A DNA stretch of 64,000 bases, from the NCBI RefSeq assembly GCF_030127105.1, contig NZ_CP126162.1, positions 124,001 through 188,000 on the forward strand, given 5' to 3'. Position 1 is the first letter of the stretch. The number at the start of each line of letters is the position of its first letter. Positions 1 through 7,503 of the stretch are shown in pieces. The translations under genes were made by a program, and so were the position numbers. The notes below the pieces were generated by a model. That model saw nothing but the letters and a program-made list of their open reading frames with translations, was not told the origin of the DNA and did not search any database. This DNA is from Haloarcula pelagica (GTDB lineage Archaea; Halobacteriota; Halobacteria; Halobacteriales; Haloarculaceae).

Positions 1-651
1 ACCGACGGCCAGGCCGCGGCGACCGACGCCATCGAGGTCATGGAGTCGGTCAGCGACGCCGCCGGCGAGATGGGCGCGGACGTGAGCGAACTCCAGGACC
101 GACTGGCCGAGATCGACGACATCGTGGAGGTGATCGACGACATCGCCGAACAGACGAACATGCTTGCGCTGAACGCCTCCATCGAGGCGGCCCGCGCCGG
201 CGAGGCCGGCGAGGGCTTCGGCGTCGTCGCCGACGAGATCAAGGGGCTCGCGACCGACTCACAACGGCAGGCAAAGGAGATCGAGCGGACCATCGACGAG
301 GTCCAGGTGACCGCGGCCAGGACCGTCGAGGGAATCCAGGAGACGAACCGCGAACTCGAAGCCGGCGTCGAGCAGGCCGAATCGGTGATGGAGACGCTCG
401 CGGACATCGTGAGGGCGGTCTCGCGGACGGCCCGCGGGATCAGGGATGTCGCGACAGCGGCCGACGACCAGGCGGCTTCGACCCAGGAGATCGCAAGCAT
501 GGTCGACGAGGCGGCCGACCGAGCCGACGACCTGGCGACGACGGTCGACAGTATCGCCGACGCGAACCGGACACAGCGAGACCTCGTCGAGGACATCGAC
601 GCGTCGATCGAGGACCTCCGAGAGACGATGGCCGAGATCGACACCGGGTAG
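1..651 (+). CDS. Methyl-accepting chemotaxis protein (halobacterial transducer), C-terminal part, cut by window edge
   Basis: The reading frame is open from base 1, so the N-terminal sensor, membrane and HAMP parts lie outside the window. What remains is the cytoplasmic coiled-coil signalling domain. It carries the highly conserved hairpin tip (EQTNMLALNASIEAARAGE, then GFGVVADEIKGLA), which in this family contacts the CheA/CheW complex. The last ~120 residues are long Ala/Glu/Asp-rich heptads, the returning arm of the antiparallel bundle with methylatable Glu/Gln pairs. The input signal cannot be read from this fragment. The family is certain; the specific transducer is unknown. Confidence 0.93.
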   Translation, partial: TDGQAAATDAIEVMESVSDAAGEMGADVSELQDRLAEIDDIVEVIDDIAEQTNMLALNASIEAARAGEAGEGFGVVADEIKGLATDSQRQAKEIERTIDEVQVTAARTVEGIQETNRELEAGVEQAESVMETLADIVRAVSRTARGIRDVATAADDQAASTQEIASMVDEAADRADDLATTVDSIADANRTQRDLVEDIDASIEDLRETMAEIDTG

Positions 652-839
652 CCGTACGGCCCGGATTCCGGTGTCAGGAGGCGGTTTCTCCGGCTGGGGG
701 GCGTGGGCGACGACGTGTCCGATGCACACCAGCAGGGACGGCGACGATCCCCACCGAGGGAGTGCCGGTCGGCGGCTTCGGTACCGCGGAGCGACAGAGT
801 CGCGTCAAGAAGTATGCGTCACGCCGACGAAGAGATCCT

Positions 840-1637
840 ATGAGCGACCGAACCGACAGGATCGAACCACGCTCCGCCCGTCGGCGGGGAACGGTCGACT
901 ACATGCGGGCGGCGGGTCGGCGAAGCAACGTCCACGGGCTCGTCGAGGTCGACGTGACCGAGGCGCGTCGCCGTATCGAGGCCATCGAAGCGGAGACCGG
1001 AACGGCCCCGTCGTTCACCGCGTTTCTCGTGTGCTGTCTCGCACGGGCCATCGAGGATCACCCGGGGGTCAACGCGTACAGGGACTGGCGGGGTCGCGTG
1101 CACGTGTTCCGAGCCGTCGACGTGAACGTGCTCGTCGAGACGACGGTCGACGGAGAGCGGATGGGCGTCCCACACGTCGTCAGACGCGCGAACGAGCGAT
1201 CGCTCCGATCGATCCACGACGAGATTCGGGCCGCACAGGACGCCGAGGACCCGACAGCCCTCTCACGGTGGGCCGAGCTGGGACTTCGACTCCCCGGGTT
1301 CGTCCGGCGTCTCGTCTGGCGGCTCCCGCAGTGGCTGCCCGAGCGGTGGACGGACGTGGCCGGGACGGTCGCCGTGACCTCCGTCGGGATGTTCGGAGCG
1401 GGTGGCGGGTGGGCGATCAGCCCGACGAACTACACGCTACAGTTGACGGTCGGCGGCATCGGCGAGCGACCGGCGTTCGTCGACGGGACGCTCGCCGAGC
1501 GTGAGATTCTCAATCTCACGGTGACCGTCGATCACGACATCGTCGACGGTGGGGCCGCCGCTCGCTTCGTCAACCGGCTGTGCGAACTGATCGAGGACGC
1601 GCACGGGCTGGAACCGCAGGCCGACGGCCATTCCTGA
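840..1637 (+). CDS. Stand-alone 2-oxoacid dehydrogenase acyltransferase (E2) catalytic-domain protein
   Basis: A 265-residue protein made only of the chloramphenicol-acetyltransferase-like E2 catalytic fold. The C-terminal HDIVDG matches the HxxxDG active site of E2 acyltransferases (residues ~230-235), and the GTVAVTSVGMFG and PTNYTLQLTVGGIG segments are typical core strands. There is no lipoyl domain and no peripheral-subunit-binding domain, which true E2 subunits need, and no E1/E3 genes are adjacent. It may therefore be a free acyltransferase (inference). The ATG at 840 is preferred over an upstream in-frame ATG because a TATA-like AAGTATGC lies ~25 bases before it, which fits a leaderless transcript. 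Confidence 0.85.
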   Translation: MSDRTDRIEPRSARRRGTVDYMRAAGRRSNVHGLVEVDVTEARRRIEAIEAETGTAPSFTAFLVCCLARAIEDHPGVNAYRDWRGRVHVFRAVDVNVLVETTVDGERMGVPHVVRRANERSLRSIHDEIRAAQDAEDPTALSRWAELGLRLPGFVRRLVWRLPQWLPERWTDVAGTVAVTSVGMFGAGGGWAISPTNYTLQLTVGGIGERPAFVDGTLAEREILNLTVTVDHDIVDGGAAARFVNRLCELIEDAHGLEPQADGHS

Positions 1638-1697
1638 TCGCGGCGACGGGCTCGCCAGCATCGGTCGGCCGACGGCGACCATCTGTACCGGATTCGA

Positions 1698-2567
1698 TCA
1701 GAGCAGGGCGACTTGCACCAGCGAGAGCACCACCAGTGGAACGTGAAACGACGCGTGAGCCACCATCGCCGCCTCAAGACTCCGGCGCCAGTAGAGCCAG
1801 CCAAAGAGGACGCCCGCGACAGCGTTCAGGAGAACGGTGCGGGCGATCAGTGCCGGGGTGAGGCTGACCGACTGGGCGAGCGCCGGGAGGTGCCCCACGC
1901 CGAACAGCACCGCGGACACCACGATCGCGGCCCACATCACTGCCGGCCGGGGGCCACCGGTCCGCCGACCAGCGACGGACCAGCCGGTAAACGCGAGGGC
2001 CGACATGAGACCGAACCGGAGCACGAGTTCCTCGGTGATCCCCCCGTAGAGGAATCGGACGGGAGCGTACGCGAGCACACCGACGACGGTCGGTCTCGGT
2101 GTGCCGACCGCCGACTGGGGCAGGTCCTGGGCGACGAACGGCACCATCACCGCGTCGAGGACGACGATCAGGAGGCTCCCCAGGAGCCCGACAGCGACTG
2201 CCAGGCCGACCTCGGTCCGGAGGCGCGTTCGGAGTCCGTCACCGGCCGCCGTCCGATCGATGACGGCCGAGCGCAGTCCCACCCGCGGCGCTGTGTACGC
2301 GCCGAGGAGACACGCGACGGCGAGCAACAGTAGCGGGTTGACACCCGAGAGGACGGCAAGCAGCGGGAGCGACAGCCCGGGCGGGACGGCGGCCGGCGGC
2401 GTCGTGGCGTAGATATAGGCGACGAGGGCACCGATTCCGGGCAGCCCCAACAACAGGGACACACCGAATCGCCTGCCGAACGAGGACCCGCTCGGCGGAA
2501 CGGACGCGGGGTCCGCGACTCCCGCTGTCGAGAACTCGGTCGCGGCGGCGTCGTCGTCCGTCTCCAT
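1698..2567 (-). CDS. CPBP family intramembrane metalloprotease (Rce1/Abi-like)
   Basis: A 289-residue polytopic membrane protein with about seven hydrophobic segments. It has the CPBP signatures: an EExxxR motif (EELVLRFG), a later FGVGHLPAL with the second-motif His, and a terminal segment ending in AHASFH. In characterised Rce1 homologues these Glu/His residues form the metal or catalytic site within the membrane; in prokaryotes the family covers prenyl-protein proteases and immunity-type proteins. The substrate is unknown. A TATA-like GATACTTT on the minus strand ~25 bases upstream supports the start. It lies downstream of, and on the same strand as, the DUF389 gene. Confidence 0.85.
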   Translation of the reverse strand: METDDDAAATEFSTAGVADPASVPPSGSSFGRRFGVSLLLGLPGIGALVAYIYATTPPAAVPPGLSLPLLAVLSGVNPLLLLAVACLLGAYTAPRVGLRSAVIDRTAAGDGLRTRLRTEVGLAVAVGLLGSLLIVVLDAVMVPFVAQDLPQSAVGTPRPTVVGVLAYAPVRFLYGGITEELVLRFGLMSALAFTGWSVAGRRTGGPRPAVMWAAIVVSAVLFGVGHLPALAQSVSLTPALIARTVLLNAVAGVLFGWLYWRRSLEAAMVAHASFHVPLVVLSLVQVALL

Positions 2568-2597
2568 ACGGCACGATACTCGGTGGAAAGTATCAAT

Positions 2598-4028
2598 CTA
2601 TGCGATGGTCCCGCTGCCCGAGGCCGTTCGCTGTCCGATCAGGGAGCGCGAGACGGCCGGGGAACGTGGTACGTCGGCCGATTCCGGTGCCCACTCCGCC
2701 GTTCCGGGGAGGGCAAGCCCCGCCCGTGGCTCCGGCGACCGACCGTCGGAGACCTGTGCCTCGATGAACCCGACGCGGACGACGACATCGCGGTCGAACT
2801 CCGCGGTCAGCTCGTCGTCCCAGCGCTGGGCGAGGTCGGGGGGCGCTTCCAGGTCCCGTGGAATAGCGACCAGGACGTTCACGCGTGGCTCGTTTCCGAG
2901 GAGCAGATCGATCGGTTCGTAGTCGACGGTCACCGAGACGAGTTCGACGCCCTCGATGTCCGCCGCCTCGAACCGGTCCTGGAGTTCGGCCTGTGTCTGC
3001 TGCTCGAAGGCCTGGGTCTGGAAGGTCGTCCACGTGACCGCACCGAGGGCGATCGAGAGGACTGCGATGGCGATAGCGATGACGACGATCCGCGAGAGGA
3101 CGGACGCCCGAACGCCCTCGAACTGCCCCGCGTCGAGGGGCTTGAACCCGGCAAGCCAGAACAGGCCCAGCGCGGAGATGTTGATGGCGAGGAGGTTCAC
3201 GACGACGAGGACGGCGCCGGCGATAGCGACGCCCGGCAGCCCGAACGCGATCCCCAGCCCGGATGTCGCGGCGGGTGGCACCAGTGCGACGGCGATGGCC
3301 ACCCCGACGAGCGTCGAGCCGGACCCCCGCATGATGCTGATCGACCCGGCCATCCCCGAGCCCAGTGCGAGAAACAGCGAGAGGAAGTTCGGGCTCGTCC
3401 GTTCTGCGACCTGCGGGACGGTCCGGATGTCCAGCCCTGGCGGGATGAGCACCGTCTGCTTGAGCAGCCAGCCCATGACTGCCGCCGTCGCGATGGCCGC
3501 CAGGAGCCCCGTCACCTGGAGTGTGACCCCTCGTGATGCCATCTCCGGATCGTCGAGGATCGTCCCGACGCTCGCCGAGATAGCCGGTCCCATCAGCGGC
3601 GCGACGACCATCGCGCCGATGATCGTCGCCGCTGAGTCGAGCAACAGCCCCGTCGTCGCGATGACGGTGCTCAAGAAGAGGAAGGCAAAGAACGTAGAGG
3701 TCGCCGGCGCGAGGTCCTGTGCCCGTGCGTACAGCTCTTCGCGGGCGATCCGGAGGCCTGGAAACCGCTCGACGAGCGCGGACAGGCGCTCCGAGACGAC
3801 GGTCTCGGTCGGGAGCACGATGGTGTAGGCGTCCTTCTGAGCGCCAGCCTCGACGAGGTCGTCCATCACCGGTTCGACACCACTCGGCGGGATGGGAAAC
3901 TGGACCATCGCCTCGAACTCCCCGCGGCCGACCTCGTCGAACACTGCGTAGTCGATCCCCTCCTCGTCGAGGGCTTCGAGGATCGCCGACCGGGACCCCT
4001 GCGGGATCAGGATCTGGACGAGTCGCAT
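2598..4028 (-). CDS. DUF389 / TIGR00341 family membrane protein (copy 1)
   Basis: A 476-residue protein. It has a soluble N-terminal ~110 residues (start MRLVQILIPQG, with DEEGIDYAVFDEVGRGEFEA), followed by six or more membrane segments with the family-typical IIGAMVVAPLMGPAISASVG and ALVPPAATSGLGIAFG, and a soluble tail. The start at 4028 matches exactly the start of the second copy (24767-26167). The longer open frame to 4412 lacks family-like sequence and is rejected. The biochemical role of DUF389 is unknown; the name rests on the conserved transmembrane core. The downstream CPBP gene on the same strand may be cotranscribed. Confidence 0.9.
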   Translation of the reverse strand: MRLVQILIPQGSRSAILEALDEEGIDYAVFDEVGRGEFEAMVQFPIPPSGVEPVMDDLVEAGAQKDAYTIVLPTETVVSERLSALVERFPGLRIAREELYARAQDLAPATSTFFAFLFLSTVIATTGLLLDSAATIIGAMVVAPLMGPAISASVGTILDDPEMASRGVTLQVTGLLAAIATAAVMGWLLKQTVLIPPGLDIRTVPQVAERTSPNFLSLFLALGSGMAGSISIMRGSGSTLVGVAIAVALVPPAATSGLGIAFGLPGVAIAGAVLVVVNLLAINISALGLFWLAGFKPLDAGQFEGVRASVLSRIVVIAIAIAVLSIALGAVTWTTFQTQAFEQQTQAELQDRFEAADIEGVELVSVTVDYEPIDLLLGNEPRVNVLVAIPRDLEAPPDLAQRWDDELTAEFDRDVVVRVGFIEAQVSDGRSPEPRAGLALPGTAEWAPESADVPRSPAVSRSLIGQRTASGSGTIA

Positions 4029-4144
4029 GTGACGGTGTGTGGCATCGTGGTGGGTGACTGTCCGGGACCCCGGACAGTCGTTCGCGGTTGCCGCGCGGTG
4101 CTGGAACCGTCGCAGCCGCCGGGACGCGGGACAGACGCCCCCGA

Positions 4145-4642
4145 TCAGCCGGCGACCTCTTCGGCGGCGAACGCCTCCCGGAGGCGCGTCTCGTCCTCGG
4201 GCGAGAGGTTCGTCTCGATGATCTCGAACTCCACGTCGCTGGTCTCCTCGACGATCCGTTCGAGCTGAGCCTCCCGCGTCAGCAGGAACAGCGCGGACGT
4301 TCCGGGCTCGATGGCCTCGCTGACCTCCTTGATGAACGTGTCGTCGATCCCGATGTCGCCGAGCTTGCCCGACACCGCACCGGCAGCCGCGCCAGCGATC
4401 AGTCCGAGCCACGGGGCGAAAAAGAGCAGCCCGATCAGCATGCCCCAGAACGCCCCGCCGAGCGCCCCCGCGCCGACGAGGCTGTGGGCCTGCTTGACCT
4501 TCGCTCGCCCCTTCTCGTTACGGACGACGACCGCCGCGTCTTCGAGCTGGATCAGCTCACGTTTCTGGAAGTCGAACATCTTCTCGCGCATGTCTTTAGC
4601 GCCGTCCATGTCGTCGAACGCCAGTACTACGAGCGAACTCAT
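4145..4642 (-). CDS. DUF1269 domain-containing protein
   Basis: A 165-residue protein beginning MSSLVVLAFDDMDGAKDM. A central Gly/Ala-rich hydrophobic hairpin (GALGGAFWGMLIGLLFFAPW then AGAAAGAVSG) sits between two acidic soluble parts. The ALFLLTREAQLERIVEE segment and the pattern as a whole match DUF1269, a small membrane-associated stress-type family without assigned activity. The start at 4642 is chosen over the longer open frame to 4861 because family similarity begins there and a TATA-like GAATAACTATGA lies ~30 bases upstream on the minus strand. Confidence 0.85.
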   Translation of the reverse strand: MSSLVVLAFDDMDGAKDMREKMFDFQKRELIQLEDAAVVVRNEKGRAKVKQAHSLVGAGALGGAFWGMLIGLLFFAPWLGLIAGAAAGAVSGKLGDIGIDDTFIKEVSEAIEPGTSALFLLTREAQLERIVEETSDVEFEIIETNLSPEDETRLREAFAAEEVAG

Positions 4643-4955
4643 ACCGCAACCGTGCGGGGAGACAGTCATAGTTATTCGCGGACACATGTCGTGAAAGAGA
4701 ATCATACCCGGATGTCTGTCTCGCCGCTGTCGCGGGTAAGCCGACCGAACCCGTCGACGACGGTCGATCCGAGTGGGCCATCGCCCTCCCCAGGGTCCAC
4801 ACAGTGACAGGGCGCCCCCTGGCGGCTCGGTTCGTCGCATCTGTTCGGACACAGCCGACACGCCGATAATACCGTCGTACGTGTTACAAGCGGTCGGCTA
4901 CTCCTGTCAACGATAGATATGTTTTATACCGTCGCTGTGAGCAGTGTCCAAGGTG
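4643..4955. other. Divergent intergenic region
   Basis: This gene-poor stretch separates the DUF1269 gene (leftward) from the 31-residue membrane protein (rightward). It has a leftward TATA-like element around 4665-4676 and a rightward TATA-rich patch at 4915-4930. No other coding sequence with convincing composition was seen. Confidence 0.6.
4917..4930 (+). promoter_or_regulatory. TATA-box region for the 31-residue membrane protein
   Basis: The bases ATATGTTTTATACC form an AT-rich TATA-like element centred about 30 bases before the ATG at 4956. That spacing fits an archaeal promoter with a leader of only a few bases. Confidence 0.55.
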
Positions 4956-5051
4956 ATGAAACGACTACTCATCACCGCCATCGTCGTACTCGTCGGCATC
5001 GCCGTGATCGCCCGCCGCCGCCAGGATCGTGGAGACGTGACCGAGGAGTAG
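4956..5051 (+). CDS. Very small single-span membrane protein (31 residues)
   Basis: A 31-codon frame from ATG 4956 to TAG 5049-5051. The protein starts MKRLL and has one hydrophobic helix (ITAIVVLVGIAVIA, residues ~6-19). A basic stop-transfer RRR follows, then a short acidic tail ending TEE. A Shine-Dalgarno-like AGGTG lies just before the ATG, and a TATA-like element sits about 30 bases upstream. Codon third positions are GC-rich, as in neighbouring real genes. The positive residues on both sides leave the topology open. No function can be assigned; it could be a regulatory micro-protein of a larger membrane complex (inference). Confidence 0.55.
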   Translation: MKRLLITAIVVLVGIAVIARRRQDRGDVTEE

Positions 5052-5105
5052 CCACGCCGCGTGGTTCGCCGACCTGTCGGCTCCACACCCCCGGCGTCGA
5101 CGCGA

Positions 5106-5546
5106 TCAGTCCCCGTCGACTGGGTCGTCGACGTACCGCTCTTCTAACGCGGCCGCTGTGACCGGGCGCTCGACACAGGTCACGTCGACCAGGCCCAGCC
5201 CACCGCCCAGAAGCGCGGCGACGACGCTCACCGCCACGAGTTCGAGCGGGTCGAACCCGGCGAGGGATTCGACCAGGGTGTAATCGACGACACCCACGCC
5301 GAGGTAGGCGACGGAGAGGACGACGACGCCGGCGGCGAGTCCTACAGCGTACTGGCGGCCGGGTTCGGTATCGGTGCCGGCGACCGAGAGCGCGCTCACG
5401 GGGTACATGACCCCGAGTCCGAGCGCCCAGGTCGTCGCGGTCGTCTCGCCGCCGACGAGCAACGAGAGGAGCCCCCAGACGGCGAGAACGCCCAGCAACG
5501 CCACCGCACCGGCCATCCGAGCGACGACCGACGTGCGGTAGGTCAC
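5106..5546 (-). CDS. Hypothetical four-helix membrane protein
   Basis: A protein of 146 residues from a GTG at 5546 (MTYRTSVVARMAGAV...); an internal ATG at 5516 is an alternative start. It has about four hydrophobic segments (AVALLGVLAVWGLLSLLVG; ALGLGVMYPVSALSV; YAVGLAAGVVVLSVAYLGVG; LVAVSVVAALLGGGLGLV) and a charged C-terminus with EERYVDDPVDGD. I do not recognise the family. The open frame runs further upstream, but its first residues are Arg/Pro-rich and look non-coding. It converges with the 31-residue protein gene. Confidence 0.65.
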   Translation of the reverse strand: MTYRTSVVARMAGAVALLGVLAVWGLLSLLVGGETTATTWALGLGVMYPVSALSVAGTDTEPGRQYAVGLAAGVVVLSVAYLGVGVVDYTLVESLAGFDPLELVAVSVVAALLGGGLGLVDVTCVERPVTAAALEERYVDDPVDGD

Positions 5547-5898
5547 GACTCTCCGACCGGGCGCCTCGCCCGGCCTTGACGGGAAGCGTTTTGCCTGACG
5601 CTGCTCGGGTCGGGTCGAACAGGAGAACACTGCGGGTCGGATCCAGTAACGATGCCACTACTACGTGGTCACAGGGGCTTAAACTGTGCTATCGGCAGTC
5701 GTCGGACGGCCGGACCGCCGCGACCAGACCCGCCGAGAGCAACGGCCTAAGCACCCGCGTTCAGAGCAAACCGACACTTACCGGGCGACCGTCCGATAAC
5801 AAACGAGGCCGTGCTCTCGGGCTCTCACACGGATCGGGCGATCCCGATACCACGCCTCCGGGAGCAGCCAAACGGCCTCTCGCCGGCGCCGACCGAGG
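5547..5898. other. Intergenic region, no gene seen
   Basis: Between two leftward membrane-protein genes. It contains a short inverted CCAC/GTGG pair and an AT-rich GGCTTAAACTG around 5660-5690 that could be a leftward promoter for the upstream-read 5106-5546 gene. The open frames crossing it have Arg/Pro-rich, non-haloarchaeal composition. Confidence 0.5.
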
Positions 5899-6291
5899 TC
5901 AGGTAGTCGGCTGGCCGGTCGTGGCGCTCCCTCGCCCGAGGATGCCGCCGATCGCGCCGCCGACGGCGCCCGGGATGCCGTGGGCGGCGACCAGGGTGAG
6001 AAAGACGACGCCGGCGCTGAAACCGATGACGCCGGCCACGATCGTTCCGGTCAACAACAGGACGAGTCCGACCAACAGCCCACCGATGCTCGTCGCGAGG
6101 AACCCGTGGACGATCCCGCTCCCCAGCCCCTCGCGCGCGAAGTATCCGGCGACGCCACCGGCGACGAGTCCGGTCACTCCGGCCCCGACGATGGGGAGCG
6201 TGATACTCGTAAACGGGAGCCCGAGCCCGCTGGCGAGACCGATCGCGAACGCCGTGACGATGCCGTACAGGACAGCGATCCAGTTTACCAT
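5899..6291 (-). CDS. DUF5518 family membrane protein
   Basis: A 130-residue, almost wholly hydrophobic protein with four predicted helices rich in Gly/Ala/Val. It starts MVNWIAVLYGIVTAFAIG and continues with PIVGAGVTGLVAGGVAGYF, FLATSIGGLLVGLVLLL and a Gly-rich end (GAVGGAIGGILGRG). This layout matches DUF5518, a family found mainly in haloarchaea with no known function. An AT-rich TTGATTTAGTAC lies ~30 bases upstream of the start on the minus strand. It is monocistronic as far as visible. Confidence 0.75.
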   Translation of the reverse strand: MVNWIAVLYGIVTAFAIGLASGLGLPFTSITLPIVGAGVTGLVAGGVAGYFAREGLGSGIVHGFLATSIGGLLVGLVLLLTGTIVAGVIGFSAGVVFLTLVAAHGIPGAVGGAIGGILGRGSATTGQPTT

Positions 6292-6548
6292 AGCAGTGAC
6301 CGAGACAGTCGGTGTACTAAATCAAACATACCGTACCGCGGCTGTCTCCATGTGTATTACGTGCCAGGTGGTCGATAGGTGCCCGCGAGAGGGAGGCGTT
6401 TCGAGCGGGGCATCGCCTGTGGGCCAGCAATGACCGACCGTCCCCCTCACGCTGGTGATCGTCGCCGCAGAGTCGAGTGGTCGATCGAGTCGAGTGGTGG
6501 GCAGCGGACCAACTGTGCGGGAGAGCCGACTCTGTGAGTCGGGCCCAC

Positions 6549-7331
6549 TCAGGCCGACAGGTTCGACTCCGCCAGATCGAGAGGGTCGGCGGCGTCCCTG
6601 TACCGGCGATAGAGGTCCCCGGCCCATTGACGTGCCTCGGGGTTGTCGGTGGTGATCGAGGCGACCGGGAGCGCCGTCTCGTCGTCGAAGCCCCCGACGA
6701 TGACGACCTCGTCGATGATCCCCATGGTGAACGGGAGCCCGGGATGAGTGTACAGCGACGGCGCCTCGGCGTTCGCGATGGTGTCGAACGCCTCCTGGGA
6801 CGCGTTCTGATCGGCTTCGAGCGCCAGCGGCGTACAGATGGCCTCGAAGTCGACGCCGTTGCGCGCGTGTTCGAGCCCCTGCTGGGTGACCGCGGGCGGG
6901 CAGCCGGCGACGACCATGTTTCGAGAGCGGTCGAACGACTCGAAGTGGTCGAGCCACGGTTCGATGGGGGCGCTGGGGTGCTGTGGCGTCGCGGTGTGGA
7001 GGTCGGCGTCGGCAAAGAGATGGATGTTTCGCGTGAGTTCCGGTGCCGAAAGCTGCGCGAGCAGGGGTTGTAACCGATCGATCGCCGTCAGCGACCGTTC
7101 GAACCGTTCGGCGGCGTCAACGACGGCCGCGCCGGCACCGGTCGTCCGGTAGCCCGCTGGCGTCCGTTCGAGCAGGCCGTCGTCGGTGAGCGCGGCCGTC
7201 CGACGGTAGGCCGTCGCCCGCGAGATGTCGAGTTCGTCCTGTAAGGCCGGCCGATCGGCCGGCCCCTCGCGGGTCGCCTCGAGCAGCGGCACCCGTGACA
7301 GGATCCGATCTGGCTCGTAACTCCCTTGCAT
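6549..7331 (-). CDS. Winged-helix transcriptional regulator with FilR1-like effector domain
   Basis: A 260-residue protein. Residues ~10-70 form a winged helix-turn-helix (ALQDELDISRATAYRRTAAL, then GLLERTPAGYRTT). The C-terminal ~150 residues resemble the FilR1/methanogenesis-regulator middle domain common in haloarchaeal regulators, with a characteristic GIIDEVVIVGGFDDETALP core. It probably binds DNA as a dimer and senses an unknown small molecule. It is divergent from the giant GLUG surface protein gene, with only 172 bases between their starts. It could therefore control that gene or itself; an inverted repeat around the neighbour's TATA box (7396-7431) is a candidate site. Confidence 0.82.
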   Translation of the reverse strand: MQGSYEPDRILSRVPLLEATREGPADRPALQDELDISRATAYRRTAALTDDGLLERTPAGYRTTGAGAAVVDAAERFERSLTAIDRLQPLLAQLSAPELTRNIHLFADADLHTATPQHPSAPIEPWLDHFESFDRSRNMVVAGCPPAVTQQGLEHARNGVDFEAICTPLALEADQNASQEAFDTIANAEAPSLYTHPGLPFTMGIIDEVVIVGGFDDETALPVASITTDNPEARQWAGDLYRRYRDAADPLDLAESNLSA

Positions 7332-7395
7332 ACGGTCCCATAGAGTGGCTAAACTGTAAGTATTTGGTTACCAATCTCACGGGCTGAAACATCGT

Positions 7396-7431
7396 CTCAG
7401 GCGGTGACTATAATCCGGGCTTGTTCCTGAG
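7396..7431 (+). promoter_or_regulatory. Promoter of the GLUG protein gene, TATA box flanked by inverted repeat
   Basis: A TATAAT-type element at 7409-7414 sits inside an inverted pair, CTCAGG at 7396-7401 and CCTGAG at 7426-7431. The gene's GTG start lies ~90 bases downstream of the TATA, giving a leader of about 65 bases. The symmetry suggests an operator that would occlude the basal promoter, perhaps for the divergent winged-helix regulator (inference). Confidence 0.4.
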
Positions 7432-7503
7432 TACTGCTATGGAGACGACGGCGATGGCTGCCTGTTTCGGCGGGCAGCGGGAACTGGGGAAGAGGGTTGG
7501 TGC

